This document shows positions 1 to 10,607 of a stretch of DNA of 64,000 bases, piece by piece. The translations under genes and the position numbers were made by a program. Within the stretch, counting starts at the first letter, position 1. Each line of letters starts with the position of its first letter. Source of the stretch: Coprinopsis marcescibilis (Eukaryota; Basidiomycota; Agaricomycetes; Agaricales; Psathyrellaceae); the NCBI GenBank assembly GCA_004369085.1, contig ML210178.1:1-64000 (forward strand), read 5' to 3'. A model generated the notes under the pieces. The model was not told the DNA's origin, did no database searches, and saw nothing but the letters and a program-made list of their open reading frames with translations.

Positions 1-219
1 TACGGTTGACGGGAACGTCGTGGATGAAATTTCCCGCGCGAGCACATCTCGGCATTCGCCGGGCCAGTTCCCACAGATAGTCCCAGCTTGCGCTTGTACC
101 TACCACAGCTTTTATATACTCAGTTCGACTCCGGAGGTCGTAAAACCCGTTTAAATAGTAGCAGACACGTCTATAGTAGGTACTGGTGCTGTCCGCTTTC
201 CTTAGCTACAGATGCCAAC
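1..219. repeat. Left arm of a long inverted repeat
   Basis: Bases 1-219 read as the reverse complement of 1201-1418. The outermost part is nearly perfect, with only three mismatches in the first 74 bases; the inner part is more diverged with small indels, but shared blocks remain, such as the one around 131-148 and the last block at 211-219. The arm may continue left of the window. It does not extend inward past 219. Long inverted arms around a short unique core are typical of a non-autonomous DNA element or an inverted duplication. I see no transposase here. Confidence 0.85.
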
Positions 220-254
220 AAAGGATATTGCATCCCCAAGTCTCTATCTACAGA

Positions 255-842
255 CTACGTCTCAAAAGGACTGGTGTGGTGTTGTTCCACAAACGAGTTG
301 ATGCCTTGAACACCGTGAACACCGACTCCAGAATCTCTGGAATCAATCTTGGACTTGAATACATAAACTGAAACTTAAATAATATGTACTCAGTAGCCGT
401 GTGGGTCATTGGATCAAAGAGTAGAACACCTTCAACGTTCACCAGCATGACGAAGCAATATAGGGGTCCCTATTGTATGTAATGAAATTAGCACCTGTGT
501 CTCGTCTGCAGACAGCGTCGACTTACCTTGCAAGTCAACAAACATGATTTGATGCTGGGTAGACTCGAGTACGAAATGGGCAAACGCATAAGTGGTCGGA
601 TGAGAGATCTCGGAGTGTACCGATGTATACTGCAAAGTGCCGCTAAACCGGTCAACGCGCGAATTTGCGTGTCTTTCCTCCATCGGCCATGTAAAGGCCG
701 AGTCTGGCGTGCTAGCAGAGTCGTTTTCTATTTCTCCCATACCAGATGCTTTTGAAGCGTTTCCGCATTCCTGAAGAAGCCTCAAGTTCGCAAATCGGAG
801 ATCTAAACATACTGGAACCATCACTGCGTCCGTACACAACAA
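255..842 (-). pseudogene. Alpha-type protein kinase fragment (C-terminal lobe only)
   Basis: Minus-strand segments carry the signature of the atypical alpha-kinase (MHCK/EF2K) C-lobe, in order: FSGTLQYTS, AFAHFVLES, a VDLQG metal/substrate-loop motif ending at an intron near 527, LFDPMTHT starting at 429, and the final glycine-rich SGVGVHGVQGINSFVEQ before a TAG at 255-257. Alpha-kinases phosphorylate Ser/Thr and form expanded families in Agaricomycetes. The usual C-terminal motif reads GxGDHG; here Asp is replaced by Val. I could not find the N-lobe: an in-frame stop lies just upstream of 842 and another ORF occupies the next bases on the opposite strand. The junction between the last two segments has no good donor/acceptor pair. 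It sits between two inverted repeats. Reading as a truncated, non-functional copy is inference. Confidence 0.6.
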
Positions 843-846
843 GCAT

Positions 847-1134
847 ATGCCATCGGGTCATGTGCCTGCTGATGCTATTCAGCGGCCCAGCGACTACGAC
901 GCCAACGCTGTGAACTGCTTCATTAGGGTTCCTGAGGACATCCAACAACAAACAAGACGTCTGATTGAGGAAGAGGTTAGTCCGCGCGAAACCTTTTTCC
1001 ACTGGTTTAGCGATGATTTCAAAGCCATTGCTGAGGCCGCCTATATCTCAACTGGTCAACCTCCTACTACTTTAGACAATGCTTGGGATGTTTTACAGTC
1101 CATTTCTGATGTTATTAGAGATATGTTAGAGTAG
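847..1134 (+). CDS. Small unrecognised ORF inside the inverted-repeat segment
   Basis: An uninterrupted 95-residue ORF from ATG to TAG lies between the kinase fragment and the right inverted-repeat arm. It is soluble and acidic, begins MPSGHVPADA and ends SDVIRDMLE, with amphipathic helix-like stretches (EDIQQQTRRLIEEE, FKAIAEAAY). It has no signal peptide or membrane segment. I recognise no family. It could be cargo of the element, an exon of a larger gene or a chance ORF; its composition looks more coding-like than the antisense frame. Confidence 0.35.
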   Translation: MPSGHVPADAIQRPSDYDANAVNCFIRVPEDIQQQTRRLIEEEVSPRETFFHWFSDDFKAIAEAAYISTGQPPTTLDNAWDVLQSISDVIRDMLE

Positions 1135-1200
1135 AATGTACTAGTCTGTTCAGGTACATGCTCAATTCACGGTGCCAACACGGTGCACACATTTTAAGTG

Positions 1201-1418
1201 GTTGGCATCTGTAGCTAAGGGAGGCGGATGGTACAAATACGTGATATATACCTATATGCTACTATTAAACCTGTTTTACGACCTCCGGAGGCTAATTTGA
1301 TGTATAGAAGTGGTGGTAGGTACGAGGGCGAGCTGATGTTGTCGGTGGGAATTGGCCCGGTGAATGCCGAGATGTGCTCGCGCGGGAAATTTCATCCACG
1401 ACGTTCTCGTCAACCGTA
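1201..1418. repeat. Right arm of the long inverted repeat
   Basis: This is the reverse complement of bases 1-219: base 1418 pairs with base 1 and bases 1201-1209 pair with 211-219. Sequence on either side of the arm (before 1201 and after 1418) shows no further match that I can see. A target-site duplication cannot be tested because the left end is outside the window. Confidence 0.85.
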
Positions 1419-2666
1419 CACGGCTGCTTCCGATGCATCGGTGCGTAGATACCAGCATGAAAAATCAGACTGCTATGATCAGGCGCTCGTCAGAACAATC
1501 TTATCTACCCCATTTGGTTCCTTCTTCAGATCCTAAGTCTAATTCGGAGCTCCAAACATTTCAGACGGCGTCAAAGCGCCAGCAAAAGCCAAACACCCAG
1601 CAAGCGCTCTTCTCCCTTCCTTCTTCCCACACATCGCCGTCGCTCTACGGGGGCAATGGTGTGGTACAGAACTACCCCCAGGTACCTTCTATCGGTACGC
1701 CATGGCGAGTCTCTTCATGATGAAGCACACTTGCTCTCAGTTCTGCCTCAATCCCAAGGCAATAAAATGCCTGAAGGGAAACAGAGAGCGAACTGAAGAA
1801 CCTCCGGTCCAGACCTTACCACCCACTGGACCGCCCCGGCAACCTCGCTGGGCTTTCCAACCCCAAGGCTTTTCTCTTTCGTGGGAGGTGTAGCTGGCAA
1901 TGCATTACATCAGTCAAAGGTACAGTCGTCATGGGTATGGTGTGCTAGTTCCCTGGAGACTGGGTTTTGTCTGAAGCTGCGATCCCCTGCCGCGAATAAG
2001 GATGAGATTCCCATGTGGGAATTTGGTGAAGGCGGGACAGGAGAGGCGTATACGAGGGGGGTACTACATCTGCGCGGACAATTTTTTGCAAACCCGACCT
2101 GTTAGCAGGTCATTCCCTTCCTAAACGTGATGCATGCGGTGGCCTGAAGGTACGGGTGCTGTCCTCTAACGAAATTCTACATAGCCTTAATGATATTAGC
2201 ATGTGTCGAACAAGAACCAGGGAAAAACTTGACTTCCCCACGGCACAGGAAAGTTTCTGCTAATGACAATGCACGTCATAGCACTGCCTGATGGTAGTCT
2301 TCCCGATTCCTTCTAACGCACGTGCAGCTTTTAATGCACAGTACCTGGCGAACTGGTACAGGGTACAGAAGCTACGAAGCACAATTAATGACATATGTAC
2401 AAAACCATCTGACCAAAAAGAACGGGTAGACCAAACGCTACAAGTACAGGGTAGGGGTATGAATATCTTCCGGACGTTTACACTTTACTTCTCAAGTCTC
2501 GTCGTTTATCATCGTTACTAGTACGTGGGTGTGGCGGGTGTACGAAGGTGAAGGAATATCAAGAAACATCAAAATGGGCGTAAGGGAGAACAAGGAATAG
2601 AAGGAATACGAAAAAGACCCTGCTGCTCGAGTTACAAGAAGGGTATGTACAAGCTGAAACAGGAAA
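1419..2666. other. Intergenic, no supported gene
   Basis: About 1.25 kb between the right inverted-repeat arm and the stop codon of the CAX gene. The short ORFs here have no recognisable motif, and none pairs with plausible introns into a longer product. It presumably contains the 3' untranslated region and terminator of the minus-strand transporter gene at its right end. Confidence 0.6.
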
Positions 2667-4786
2667 TTAGAAGCAGGGGAGGGGTTGGCCTTGGATGAGA
2701 CGAGGGGTATCGGGGAACCCCCAGAATGACAACGCGATGAGTGTGTAGACGGCTAGACAAAAAGTCACGATGAATACATGTCATTCAAACAAAAATAAAC
2801 TGATGCACGTACATATCAAAGCCAGTCCATTCAACCAATGGGATTTACCATCCTCGACGGTGAATTTGACGACGAGGACAGAGAAGAAAAGCACCTACAA
2901 TGCAGTATAGGCCACGGATCAGCCATCCTCCTAGATACACATGCAGAGGGACTTACGAATGTCTCAAGAGGGTCAAACAACAGCGTCAACGGCTTGCCAA
3001 TACCCCAAGCAACAAGGACGAGGATAGGAATGACAAAGAACGCGATCTGGATACAACTTCCAACCGCAACACTCATTGACAGGTTGAACTTTCCTTTGCT
3101 GGCGACGAGGACAGCAGTGGCGTATTCGGCTGCATTGCCAACAATGGGGATGACGATGAGTGTGATCCACTTTTTCGAGACGCTGGGGTTGTTGGCGATG
3201 AGGCCCTCGAGGGAGGCAACAAGGTGGTCTGCAGTGAAGTAGACCAGCGCGGTGACAATGCCCAACAAGCCCAGGGCGGATGGGAGGTTGAGCTTGAGAT
3301 ACTCGATATCAGAGGGTTGCGTGTGAGATTCCAAGGCGGACGCCAAAGAGATACGGGAACCGAACAGGGGGTTGGGGTCTGCGGGAACCTCCAACATGAC
3401 GGCGCTGTGACCGTGCCCATTGAAATTGAGATTGGACCTGGTGCTGCGGTTGGTCCGGATGCTTGAGTTGGAGGACGATGAACTTGAGCCAGAGCTTTGT
3501 GCATCCATATCCAAGAACAAGTGGTTATGGGAGTAGAACTGGAAGTAGAGGTATGCAAGGTACCTGCAAGGAGAAATCAGACTATTGTTATGCGCCGGGA
3601 GGAACGGACTACTTACACAACCAACATGATTACTGCACTTCCGTGGGACAAGCGGAGCAGGAAGTCTAATTCAGTTCCATCTTCGAGCCTGTCTTCAAGG
3701 TAAACGTGCTATGCCTCGCTTTTCAGTCGGGTAGACGCGACAGAATGAAAAACCATACGTACGAAGGCAGTGGGAATGAAGAATGAGATGACTGCGACAA
3801 TCAAAAGCGACGAGTTCAACTGGGCAACTGAAGCCTGAAATTCGGACTGCTGGAAGCGATAACCGCCAACTGGAAATACGATTAGCAAAGGGAGATTGCA
3901 ACGAATGCCATACTGACCTAGGAAAGCGCAACCAAGTACCAAGAGAAGATTGCTGAGTAGACCACCAAGAAGGGAGCTTTGTGTCAATTCAAGTTCGCAC
4001 TGTAGCAGATTGTCGTCATTCAATGTCTCTTGAAACACAAATAAAGAAACCCACCTTTTTCAATGCGATAGCACCAATGATCATTTCTACAACGTTACCA
4101 AGGGTTGCATTCAAGAGACCACCAACACTCTGACTGGTTCGGAGTGCGATTTGCTCGGTTCCCAACCCAAGAAGTGCGGCCAATGGGATGATTGCAAGAC
4201 AGGAGAACACGAATATCAATGTGGGGTTCTGGTCGGTATAGTACATGGCCCAAGAAACGGGGATGAAGGCCAGCAAGATGTTGAGATAGCTGTAGAACAG
4301 TGCAGCCTTGACGGATTCCATGTATGTGGGACGTGGTCCGAGCTCGTGGGTAGGGGTGAAGAGGGTGCGCAACCTTGACTTTTTGGAAAGCGCGAAGCGC
4401 ATGTACCATGGCTTTTTGGGTCTGATGCGAGACCTGCGACGCGGAAGGTCTGCACCGCGGTTGACCTCTACCTTATCTTCGTCCGCGAGGGTTGTTGTCG
4501 TTGCTGCATGTCCATAAACCGCATGACCGTTCTTTGGGTCACCCTGCTCGATATCTATCTTTTCCTCTGGTTCACTCTCGGGATCGAAGGTGTCGCGAAC
4601 CTTTACAGGAGGTATTTGGGAAGAATTGTCGTCGGAAGAGTGGTGAGGTGTTATTTGAGGGTGCCCATTTTGTTTTGGCCCACTACTAGGGGGCTCATCG
4701 TCATCGTCGGCGATTGGAAGAGAACGAGTGGCTCGTGCTGAAGCGGACTGGGCATTTTCAGATGTAGAAAATGTAGATTCGACCAT
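2667..4786 (-). CDS. Vacuolar-type Ca2+/H+ antiporter (CAX family)
   Basis: A multi-exon gene for a protein of about 590 residues, related to yeast Vcx1, which moves Ca2+ into the vacuole in exchange for H+. Residues 1 to about 140 are a hydrophilic, acidic and Ser/Pro-rich N-terminus ending in a basic patch. The membrane domain follows, with both CAX inverted repeats visible: GNVVEMIIGAIAL in the first half and GNAAEYATAVLVAS in the second. A Ser/Asn-rich loop of about 80 residues follows HNHLFLDMDAQ and separates the halves. The second repeat has Tyr where the family usually has His (GNAAEH). The C-terminus needs two further small exons: FFSVLVVKFTVEDGKSHW (from about 2905 down to 2817) and, after an intron with GTACGT donor, SVYTLIALSFWGFP, ending in TAA at 2667-2669. 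Start ATG at 4786. Family assignment is firm; vacuolar location is from the family. Confidence 0.9.
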
Positions 4787-5371
4787 TCAAAATGGATATG
4801 ACGATATGGCGCAGGGATAAATGTCAAGTGCTGGTCGTGATGTCGCAAGAGGAATGGGAATCGACAGCTCAATTCTGCCAAGTCACGTCCTTATATAGCA
4901 CCACTAAATGACCAACTCCCACATGTCCCAAATAAACACAATTCTTGGCACGAACCCATTTGTTATCATCAAAGACAAGACCATTGCCCTCCTCCAGTAT
5001 ATGGCTCTTACCATCCGAGATATTAGCTTTTAAGCTCTTTGAAGCACCAGTATAACTTTGGTGTAGGGCAATTTAACCGCTGTCACTATTGACAACACCC
5101 TCATCAGAGTTAATAGGGTGGGTTTGTGTTTGATCCCCAAGCCTTGGCGCATGCACTGCCATGACGTGGCGCATGATAATCGAAATGACGAATGAAAGGC
5201 GAGGTAGTGAATTAACAAGCTGCATGCGTGTTGTAGTTGGATACAATGGGGTATAGTACAGTGGAATGGGGAATGAAGAGTCCTGTTGGAGGAGTGAGTC
5301 CGTGAGGTGCAGAGCGAGCAAGGGAACAAAGATAAGATAGATTACAAGTCAACCCGGAGACGTTACCCCGT
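4787..5371. promoter_or_regulatory. Upstream region of the CAX gene
   Basis: About 585 bp between the start of the antiporter and the stop of the next minus-strand gene. It must contain the antiporter promoter and the 3' end of the synthase gene. I see no ORF worth calling and no recognisable binding-site array. Confidence 0.45.
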
Positions 5372-7603
5372 TTAAGAAGTGCCTGAGGAAACCTTCAACT
5401 CGGCGGCCTTCAACGCAGTGTGGAATGCCCTGAGTAGATTCTCCGTGTCTTCCAATCCCACGCTGATGCGCACAAGACCTTCCTCAACCCCATACTCAGC
5501 TGCCCAATCAAGCTCTGTGAAATGAGCAAGGATCGTGAAAGGGCACGCAAGCGTAAAATTGGTCCCGAGACTTGGCCCTTTGTGGCATGGCAAAGCGTCA
5601 AAGAAGCCACTGGACGCTGCCAATGATGTAAAAGTCAAAGAGAACAAGCCGCCGTAGCCGCCGGCTCGCCCATCTTCAGACGCGCTGCTCTTGACCCTGC
5701 AGTGCTCGTAGTGCTCCGCCGTGACATACTTTGGGTAGAAGACTTCCTTGATAGCCGCGTTGGGGTACCCACCAGCCTGCGACCTGGACTGCAAAAGGTC
5801 GCAGACGGCTTCGGCATTCTTGTCAATGGCATGGATACGCTTCCTGAAGTCGCGGGAGTTGCGCTCCATGTAGATAGCATCCTCTTCAAAGTAGAGATCC
5901 TCGAATGAGTTGGCGAGTTGCTGCTTCAGAGTTGCATAGTGGCGGCCCTTGGGATTGAACATGAGGCTACATAAATCGTCAGCACAGCATCTAAACTCTA
6001 AACTTGACTTGAACATGATTAACAGACCTTCCCCCCATAACGTTCGACGCCCCACTGAATATTTTGGTCAAGCTACTGACGACAATGTCCGCGTACTGGA
6101 TGACTTTGACGTTTACAAGGTTTCCAATGGTCTCATCAATGATGATCAGGAAATCATACTTGTCTGCAAGTTGTCGGAGACGAGGGAGATTGGCCGACCG
6201 TAGCAGCGGATTAGAAGGGAATTCAGTGAACAACCCAACAATCGACCTCCTGCCCGGCTTCTCTGCGCTCTCCTTCTCCAAAATCTTCTCTAGTTCGTCG
6301 ATGTCGCTGTCCAAACCATGACCCAAGAAATGACACCCAGGGCCCCACTTCTGCAAGATCTTGAGGGTATCGGTGTATGGGAATCTAGACGACCCCAGCA
6401 GTCAGCCTCAAGACTTATCACAAGGACGAAACGCCCTACCCGAAGCATACACTTTTCTCCTGCCCGAGTACCTGCATCGCAAGCTGATGTGCATTCCAAA
6501 TCGCAGTCATCCCAGTCGGATACAGCACAACATCGTCCTCTGACGCATCCTGCACACCCCTCGTGCTCGGTCCGACCGTCAAACCCTCCTGACCCGCTGT
6601 GTCTTGACAATCGGGAACATCACACAACAGCACACCTGCCACACGCCTCTTTAGTGCCCTCTTCGCGAATGCGGCAGCAGAAAGCGGGAGGTTACGGCCA
6701 TAGCGTTCCTCGAGATAAACCGAGTGGTCCTTATCCAAATCCTCGTCTGCATCTCCCAACGCTGCGCTGAAACCACTGAAGGTGGGCGAACAAGGGGAGC
6801 CCGACAATGGGGGAGACGAAGGTCTCGTCCCACCACCCGACCTTCCCTTGACAGCCGCATAATGCTTGTTGTATCTCCTCCCTGCAAACTTGACGCCATT
6901 TCTCTGGTTGATCGGCGTGACGGGGCGTTCTCCGGCAGCAGCAGCAGCGGCCCTTGCAGCCCTCGCACCAACTTCATCTGGCAAAAGCGACAGACACTTT
7001 TCTGCAAAGCGACTGGAAATCCCTAGTCCTGAGTGCTGCCAAAACTCTTTGGCCACGGGAAAGGCATCCCCAGGGAAGAGCACGATGTGGAGCTCAGCGC
7101 AGGTGCTACCAATGCTTCCTGGGCATGGCTTGGGTTTGCCATTGAGGGCCCCGTTGGCGGTGGGAGCGGGGACGGCGGAATCGCTGTCGTCCTCAGGGCA
7201 GATGAGCAGGTCGACCAGACGGGCTTTAGCCGGGTGTCCTAGGATAGCCGATCGGCGTTGGATGAAGCTCCGGCACTCCTCCGCAACCTTTTTCGTAGAG
7301 AACAGCATGCATTGCTCGTTGTTGACAGCGTACTTCTGCTCGCAAATTGTCGAAAGCTGGCAACACAGAACATAACCCCAAACGTCAGTTCATCATGCTC
7401 ATTGGGGTACTACCCCAAATTATGACGAGACTCACCTTCTTGATGCTCAAGTGGATGAAGAACCTGGGATACCCAGTCACCATCCGATCTACAACTCGTT
7501 TATCCCCCTCCTCATATCCCACATTATCTCTCCAGGTCGGGAGAGAAACCGAGATCGCATGCGGTGTATCGGGTGGAATGGACGACCCAAGCGTAGTATT
7601 CAT
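5372..7603 (-). CDS. STR2: Cystathionine gamma-synthase (PLP-dependent)
   Basis: The enzyme joins cysteine to an activated homoserine ester to give cystathionine, the first step of transsulfuration toward methionine; it is cytosolic. Four exons: 7436-7603, from 7356 to about 6440, about 6380 to 6030, and about 5970 to 5372. Junctions stay in frame, for example HLSIKK|LSTICEQ and [14 protein letters not shown]. Family hallmarks are [13 protein letters not shown] (PLP phosphate loop), the IIIDETIGN strand carrying the PLP-binding Asp, and SSLTKIFSG with the Schiff-base Lys. The C-terminus [17 protein letters not shown] is the classic Cys/Met-metabolism signature. The protein is about 675 residues, with a long N-terminal domain and a low-complexity Ala/Gly/Ser/Pro stretch (residues about 180-250) typical of fungal Str2-type enzymes rather than short bacterial MetB. 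I prefer synthase over lyase because of the DETIGN form and the long N-terminus. Confidence 0.9.
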
Positions 7604-8043
7604 GCTTTAGTAGGTTGGAGCCACTGCTGAATCAGCTAGTCAGATAGAGGATAGAGATAGGTTCAGTTCAACGAGCAGTAGATATCAAAAGGATAGATAG
7701 GATACAGTTACAAGGCAAGTCGAAAAAGCAATTGAAGAACTTTTATAATGGAATATTGACCCTGAAAGAAGAACCCAATGTCCAAAAAGCCCCGAGACAG
7801 CCCTTCCCCTAATCGGCCGTGGACATGATCGGCCGCTATGCCGCGACGATCACGCACCCAGCTGACGAATAGAAAATTATGAATCACTACAGAGTGGAGG
7901 GCCATGACCTGACTCGTAGTACTTCATAGAAGGAAGGAAGAAAAAAAAAGGAAAACAACTGAATTGGATGGAGGTGAAACTTGATGATCAAGGAATGAGG
8001 GACAAAAATGTAACTGGCAAACGTTGTTGTGACAAGGCAGTGG
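7604..8043. other. Intergenic between synthase start and CBS-gene stop
   Basis: About 440 bp holding the promoter of the cystathionine gamma-synthase gene and the 3' end of the next minus-strand gene. There is an A/G-rich run near 7930-7960. No ORF or RNA gene is supported. Confidence 0.4.
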
Positions 8044-10016
8044 TCATGGGGGTGCAGCTGTAGCGCTAACAGCCGTGGGGCTAACCTTGCTCGCACGCAA
8101 ACTCTTCTTGCGCTCAGGCGCGGCGACGTGTATGATAGATTCAATACCCGCGAGCGATGGTGAAGCTGGCTCAGTAAGGGGGTTTATGCCTGGCGAAATC
8201 ACGGGTGAACTGAGGGCAAGGATACTGGGGCTGCGTTGGATTTGTGTTGCAGTTGCAGTCGCGCTGTTAGACCTCGACCGGGATTTGAAATCCGAGAGCG
8301 ACCTGGCTGAAGAGGAGGCGCTAGATGACTGTCGACGGTGCCGTTGCATTTCCGTTGGGTCAACGTTGGAAATCCCGGCTAGTGTTGCGAAAAGGGCCAA
8401 GACTATTGTGGTTGGTTGAGAGGTGGTCAGGTGCTGATTAGAGAGGAAGGTTGCTTACTGTCAACAATGGACACGATCCCACAAAGATTCCCAACGGCTG
8501 CTGGACCCAAGACCGGTGAGGACAAGGTGGATTCGCGAGCAACAAAGACGCGATGTGCGTTGGCTGTGCATAACGTCAGAAGAAGACGAATCTTGGGGAA
8601 ATTATAGGAAGTACGAACTGGCCAGAATCTTCTCAATGGTATACAGGAGCTGGCTTGACGGTCTCACTGAATAGACTGAAACGATTACACACATCAGTTT
8701 TAACGTCACAAGGTACTGAACGGTTACTTACCAGGGTATTTGTCGACTCCGTCAGTCGAACCATCCGGATCCTGTGTGGATTAACAAAGGTCACAGTGAC
8801 GCCACAAGTAATAGTTTACCTTGATGACAGAGATGAACTGGTGTAGTGGCGTACTCAAGAACTGGTTGCTCTGTGATGGGACTACATGCTAACATAGATG
8901 AAGGTTAGGCTGGATGCACAATAAGCAATTTGAAACTCCCTACCTTGCCAACATCTGTCACGCTGACGGTACTCATGAGAGCGCCTGTTTCGTCCAGAAC
9001 AGCAACACTGCTGACACCTTCGTCACTCATAAGCCTCATAGCATCGAGAATGGTTGCAGAAGAGAAGGCTGCTATGACCGAGTTATGTGCATTGGAAGAA
9101 GGCAAGGACAGAGGATGGATGACGTTGGATAGGTAGTGTTCGAAGGATGGCGTGAACTTGGCTGAAGCAGCAAACCAAGCGAGCAGCCCGCGGTCTGATA
9201 CTATTCCAACACAATCGCCATCTTTTTCAGAGGCTTTGATCAAGACTACAGTCTTGTCAACAGAGAGTACTTGGATAGGCATGTGACACCAGAACTGACC
9301 TCGATGGTTGCCTCGGCAGAACACTTTGAGAAGATCAATGATACTGGCGTCATGTTCAAGGCAAATCAAAGGGTTCTTATCCGACAAATCTGGCAAGGGT
9401 TATTGTTATTTAGGGCCGTATCTTAATTTTCAACTCACTGCTAACAAGGGAAACAGATACGGGTCCAGCCTTTGCAGCCTCTATAATCTTGTCCCGTCTG
9501 GGGTCGGCATCTGAGCCATCCAAGGAGAACGTGTGCCTTGTGGCAGCCAATGTAAGGAAAGCGTTTACATCAGAATACTGTGAACCGATGCATATTTAAC
9601 AAGAGATGACGAGAGCAAAATAAAGCGCCTCACATCGAAAAGCCCAAGATATTGCAAAGACTCTTTCTGGGTTTCATCTTTGATTACTAGGCAAGGGACA
9701 TCTTCTGAAGACAATTTCTACGCCCATGGTTAGAATCGGACTGAAACGAGGGATAACTCTGCTCACATCACAGGCATCTTCGACGCTCGTTTCAGCGTCA
9801 ACAATAACAATCCTAGAGTCAATTAGATCTCCAAGCCCCTAGTTTCAGTCAAAAGAAGGACAGAGTGGAGCAGCAACACCCACCTCGCGCAAGAACAGTC
9901 TTCCACGTCTCTGTCCACTCCTCTGCATCGCTGTCTGAACCAGATAAGAAGGTCAAAGATGTCGTGTCGCTCCAGCTACCGTTCAAAGACTGGGAGAGCC
10001 TCTTGCTGTGGGACAT
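8044..10016 (-). CDS. Sds23-like CBS-domain protein
   Basis: A heavily split gene on the minus strand. The N-terminal exon at 10016 reads MSHSKRLSQSLNGSW and leads into IDSRIVIVDAETSVEDACD, the first CBS motif. Middle exons give CVGIVSDRGLLAWF, then a further CBS pair around ATILDAMRLMSDEGVSSVAVLDE and VSVTDVGKV. Later exons read HQFISVIKDPDGSTDGVDKY and NAHRVFVA...LCGIVS, then a Ser/Arg-rich, probably disordered tail ending at TGA 8044-8046. This order, with four CBS modules and a basic Ser-rich tail, matches fungal Sds23/Moc1. In fission yeast Sds23 is an inhibitor of PP2A-type phosphatases needed for division under low glucose; CBS pairs generally bind adenine nucleotides. Total is about 500 residues; several internal exon edges are uncertain. 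The start is 591 bp from the divergent lipase gene. Confidence 0.72.
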
Positions 10017-10607
10017 AGTAGCCGTCGAGATTGATCATTAACAGCGTCGTCGTACTAGTTGTCGTAAGTACTGATATGGACGCCAATCAGGACCGAGCCT
10101 GCTGCTGTATCGCAGCGAGATACTTGGTTCTGATGGTTCAGAGAGTCTGGGCCGGACTGGAGCCCAATGGCGGTGAAGGCTTCTGGCGCAGACGAAGAGT
10201 GATGACCATTCTTTGTGATCCGTGCTTTCTCCGTTAGTCACTCTCTGCCATCGTCCAAGAATGATGATCCCGCGATGGTCCTGTGCACTCCATGAGACTC
10301 GATGACGGACATCCACGACGACGTCAGAATCTGTGCTAAACCTTGGAGCAGTCCTTGAAACATACCGCCGATATTTCCTGTGCAACTGGCTCGATAGCTT
10401 TGAAATGGTTTTCGGCACGAGCACCATCAAATTGACGGAGGAGCAGAGAAGAATGTATACAGCAGAGCAGCTGGACAACTTTCGCTGGATCTTCCAGGTT
10501 CTTGCGTCGCGATCACCAGTAGCCTTGACTAGTACGGACGTGGTACATCCTGAGGTCAAGGTGGAGATAGAGGCTGCAGGTGGGTACCATGTATATATAC
10601 CGTTATC
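10017..10607. promoter_or_regulatory. Shared divergent promoter region
   Basis: This 591-bp stretch separates two genes transcribed away from each other, the Sds23-like gene to the left and the lipase to the right, so it is probably a bidirectional promoter. An antisense ORF crosses it, but the codon content looks random. A TATA-like tatatata run lies at about 10590-10600, just before the lipase ATG. Confidence 0.45.
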
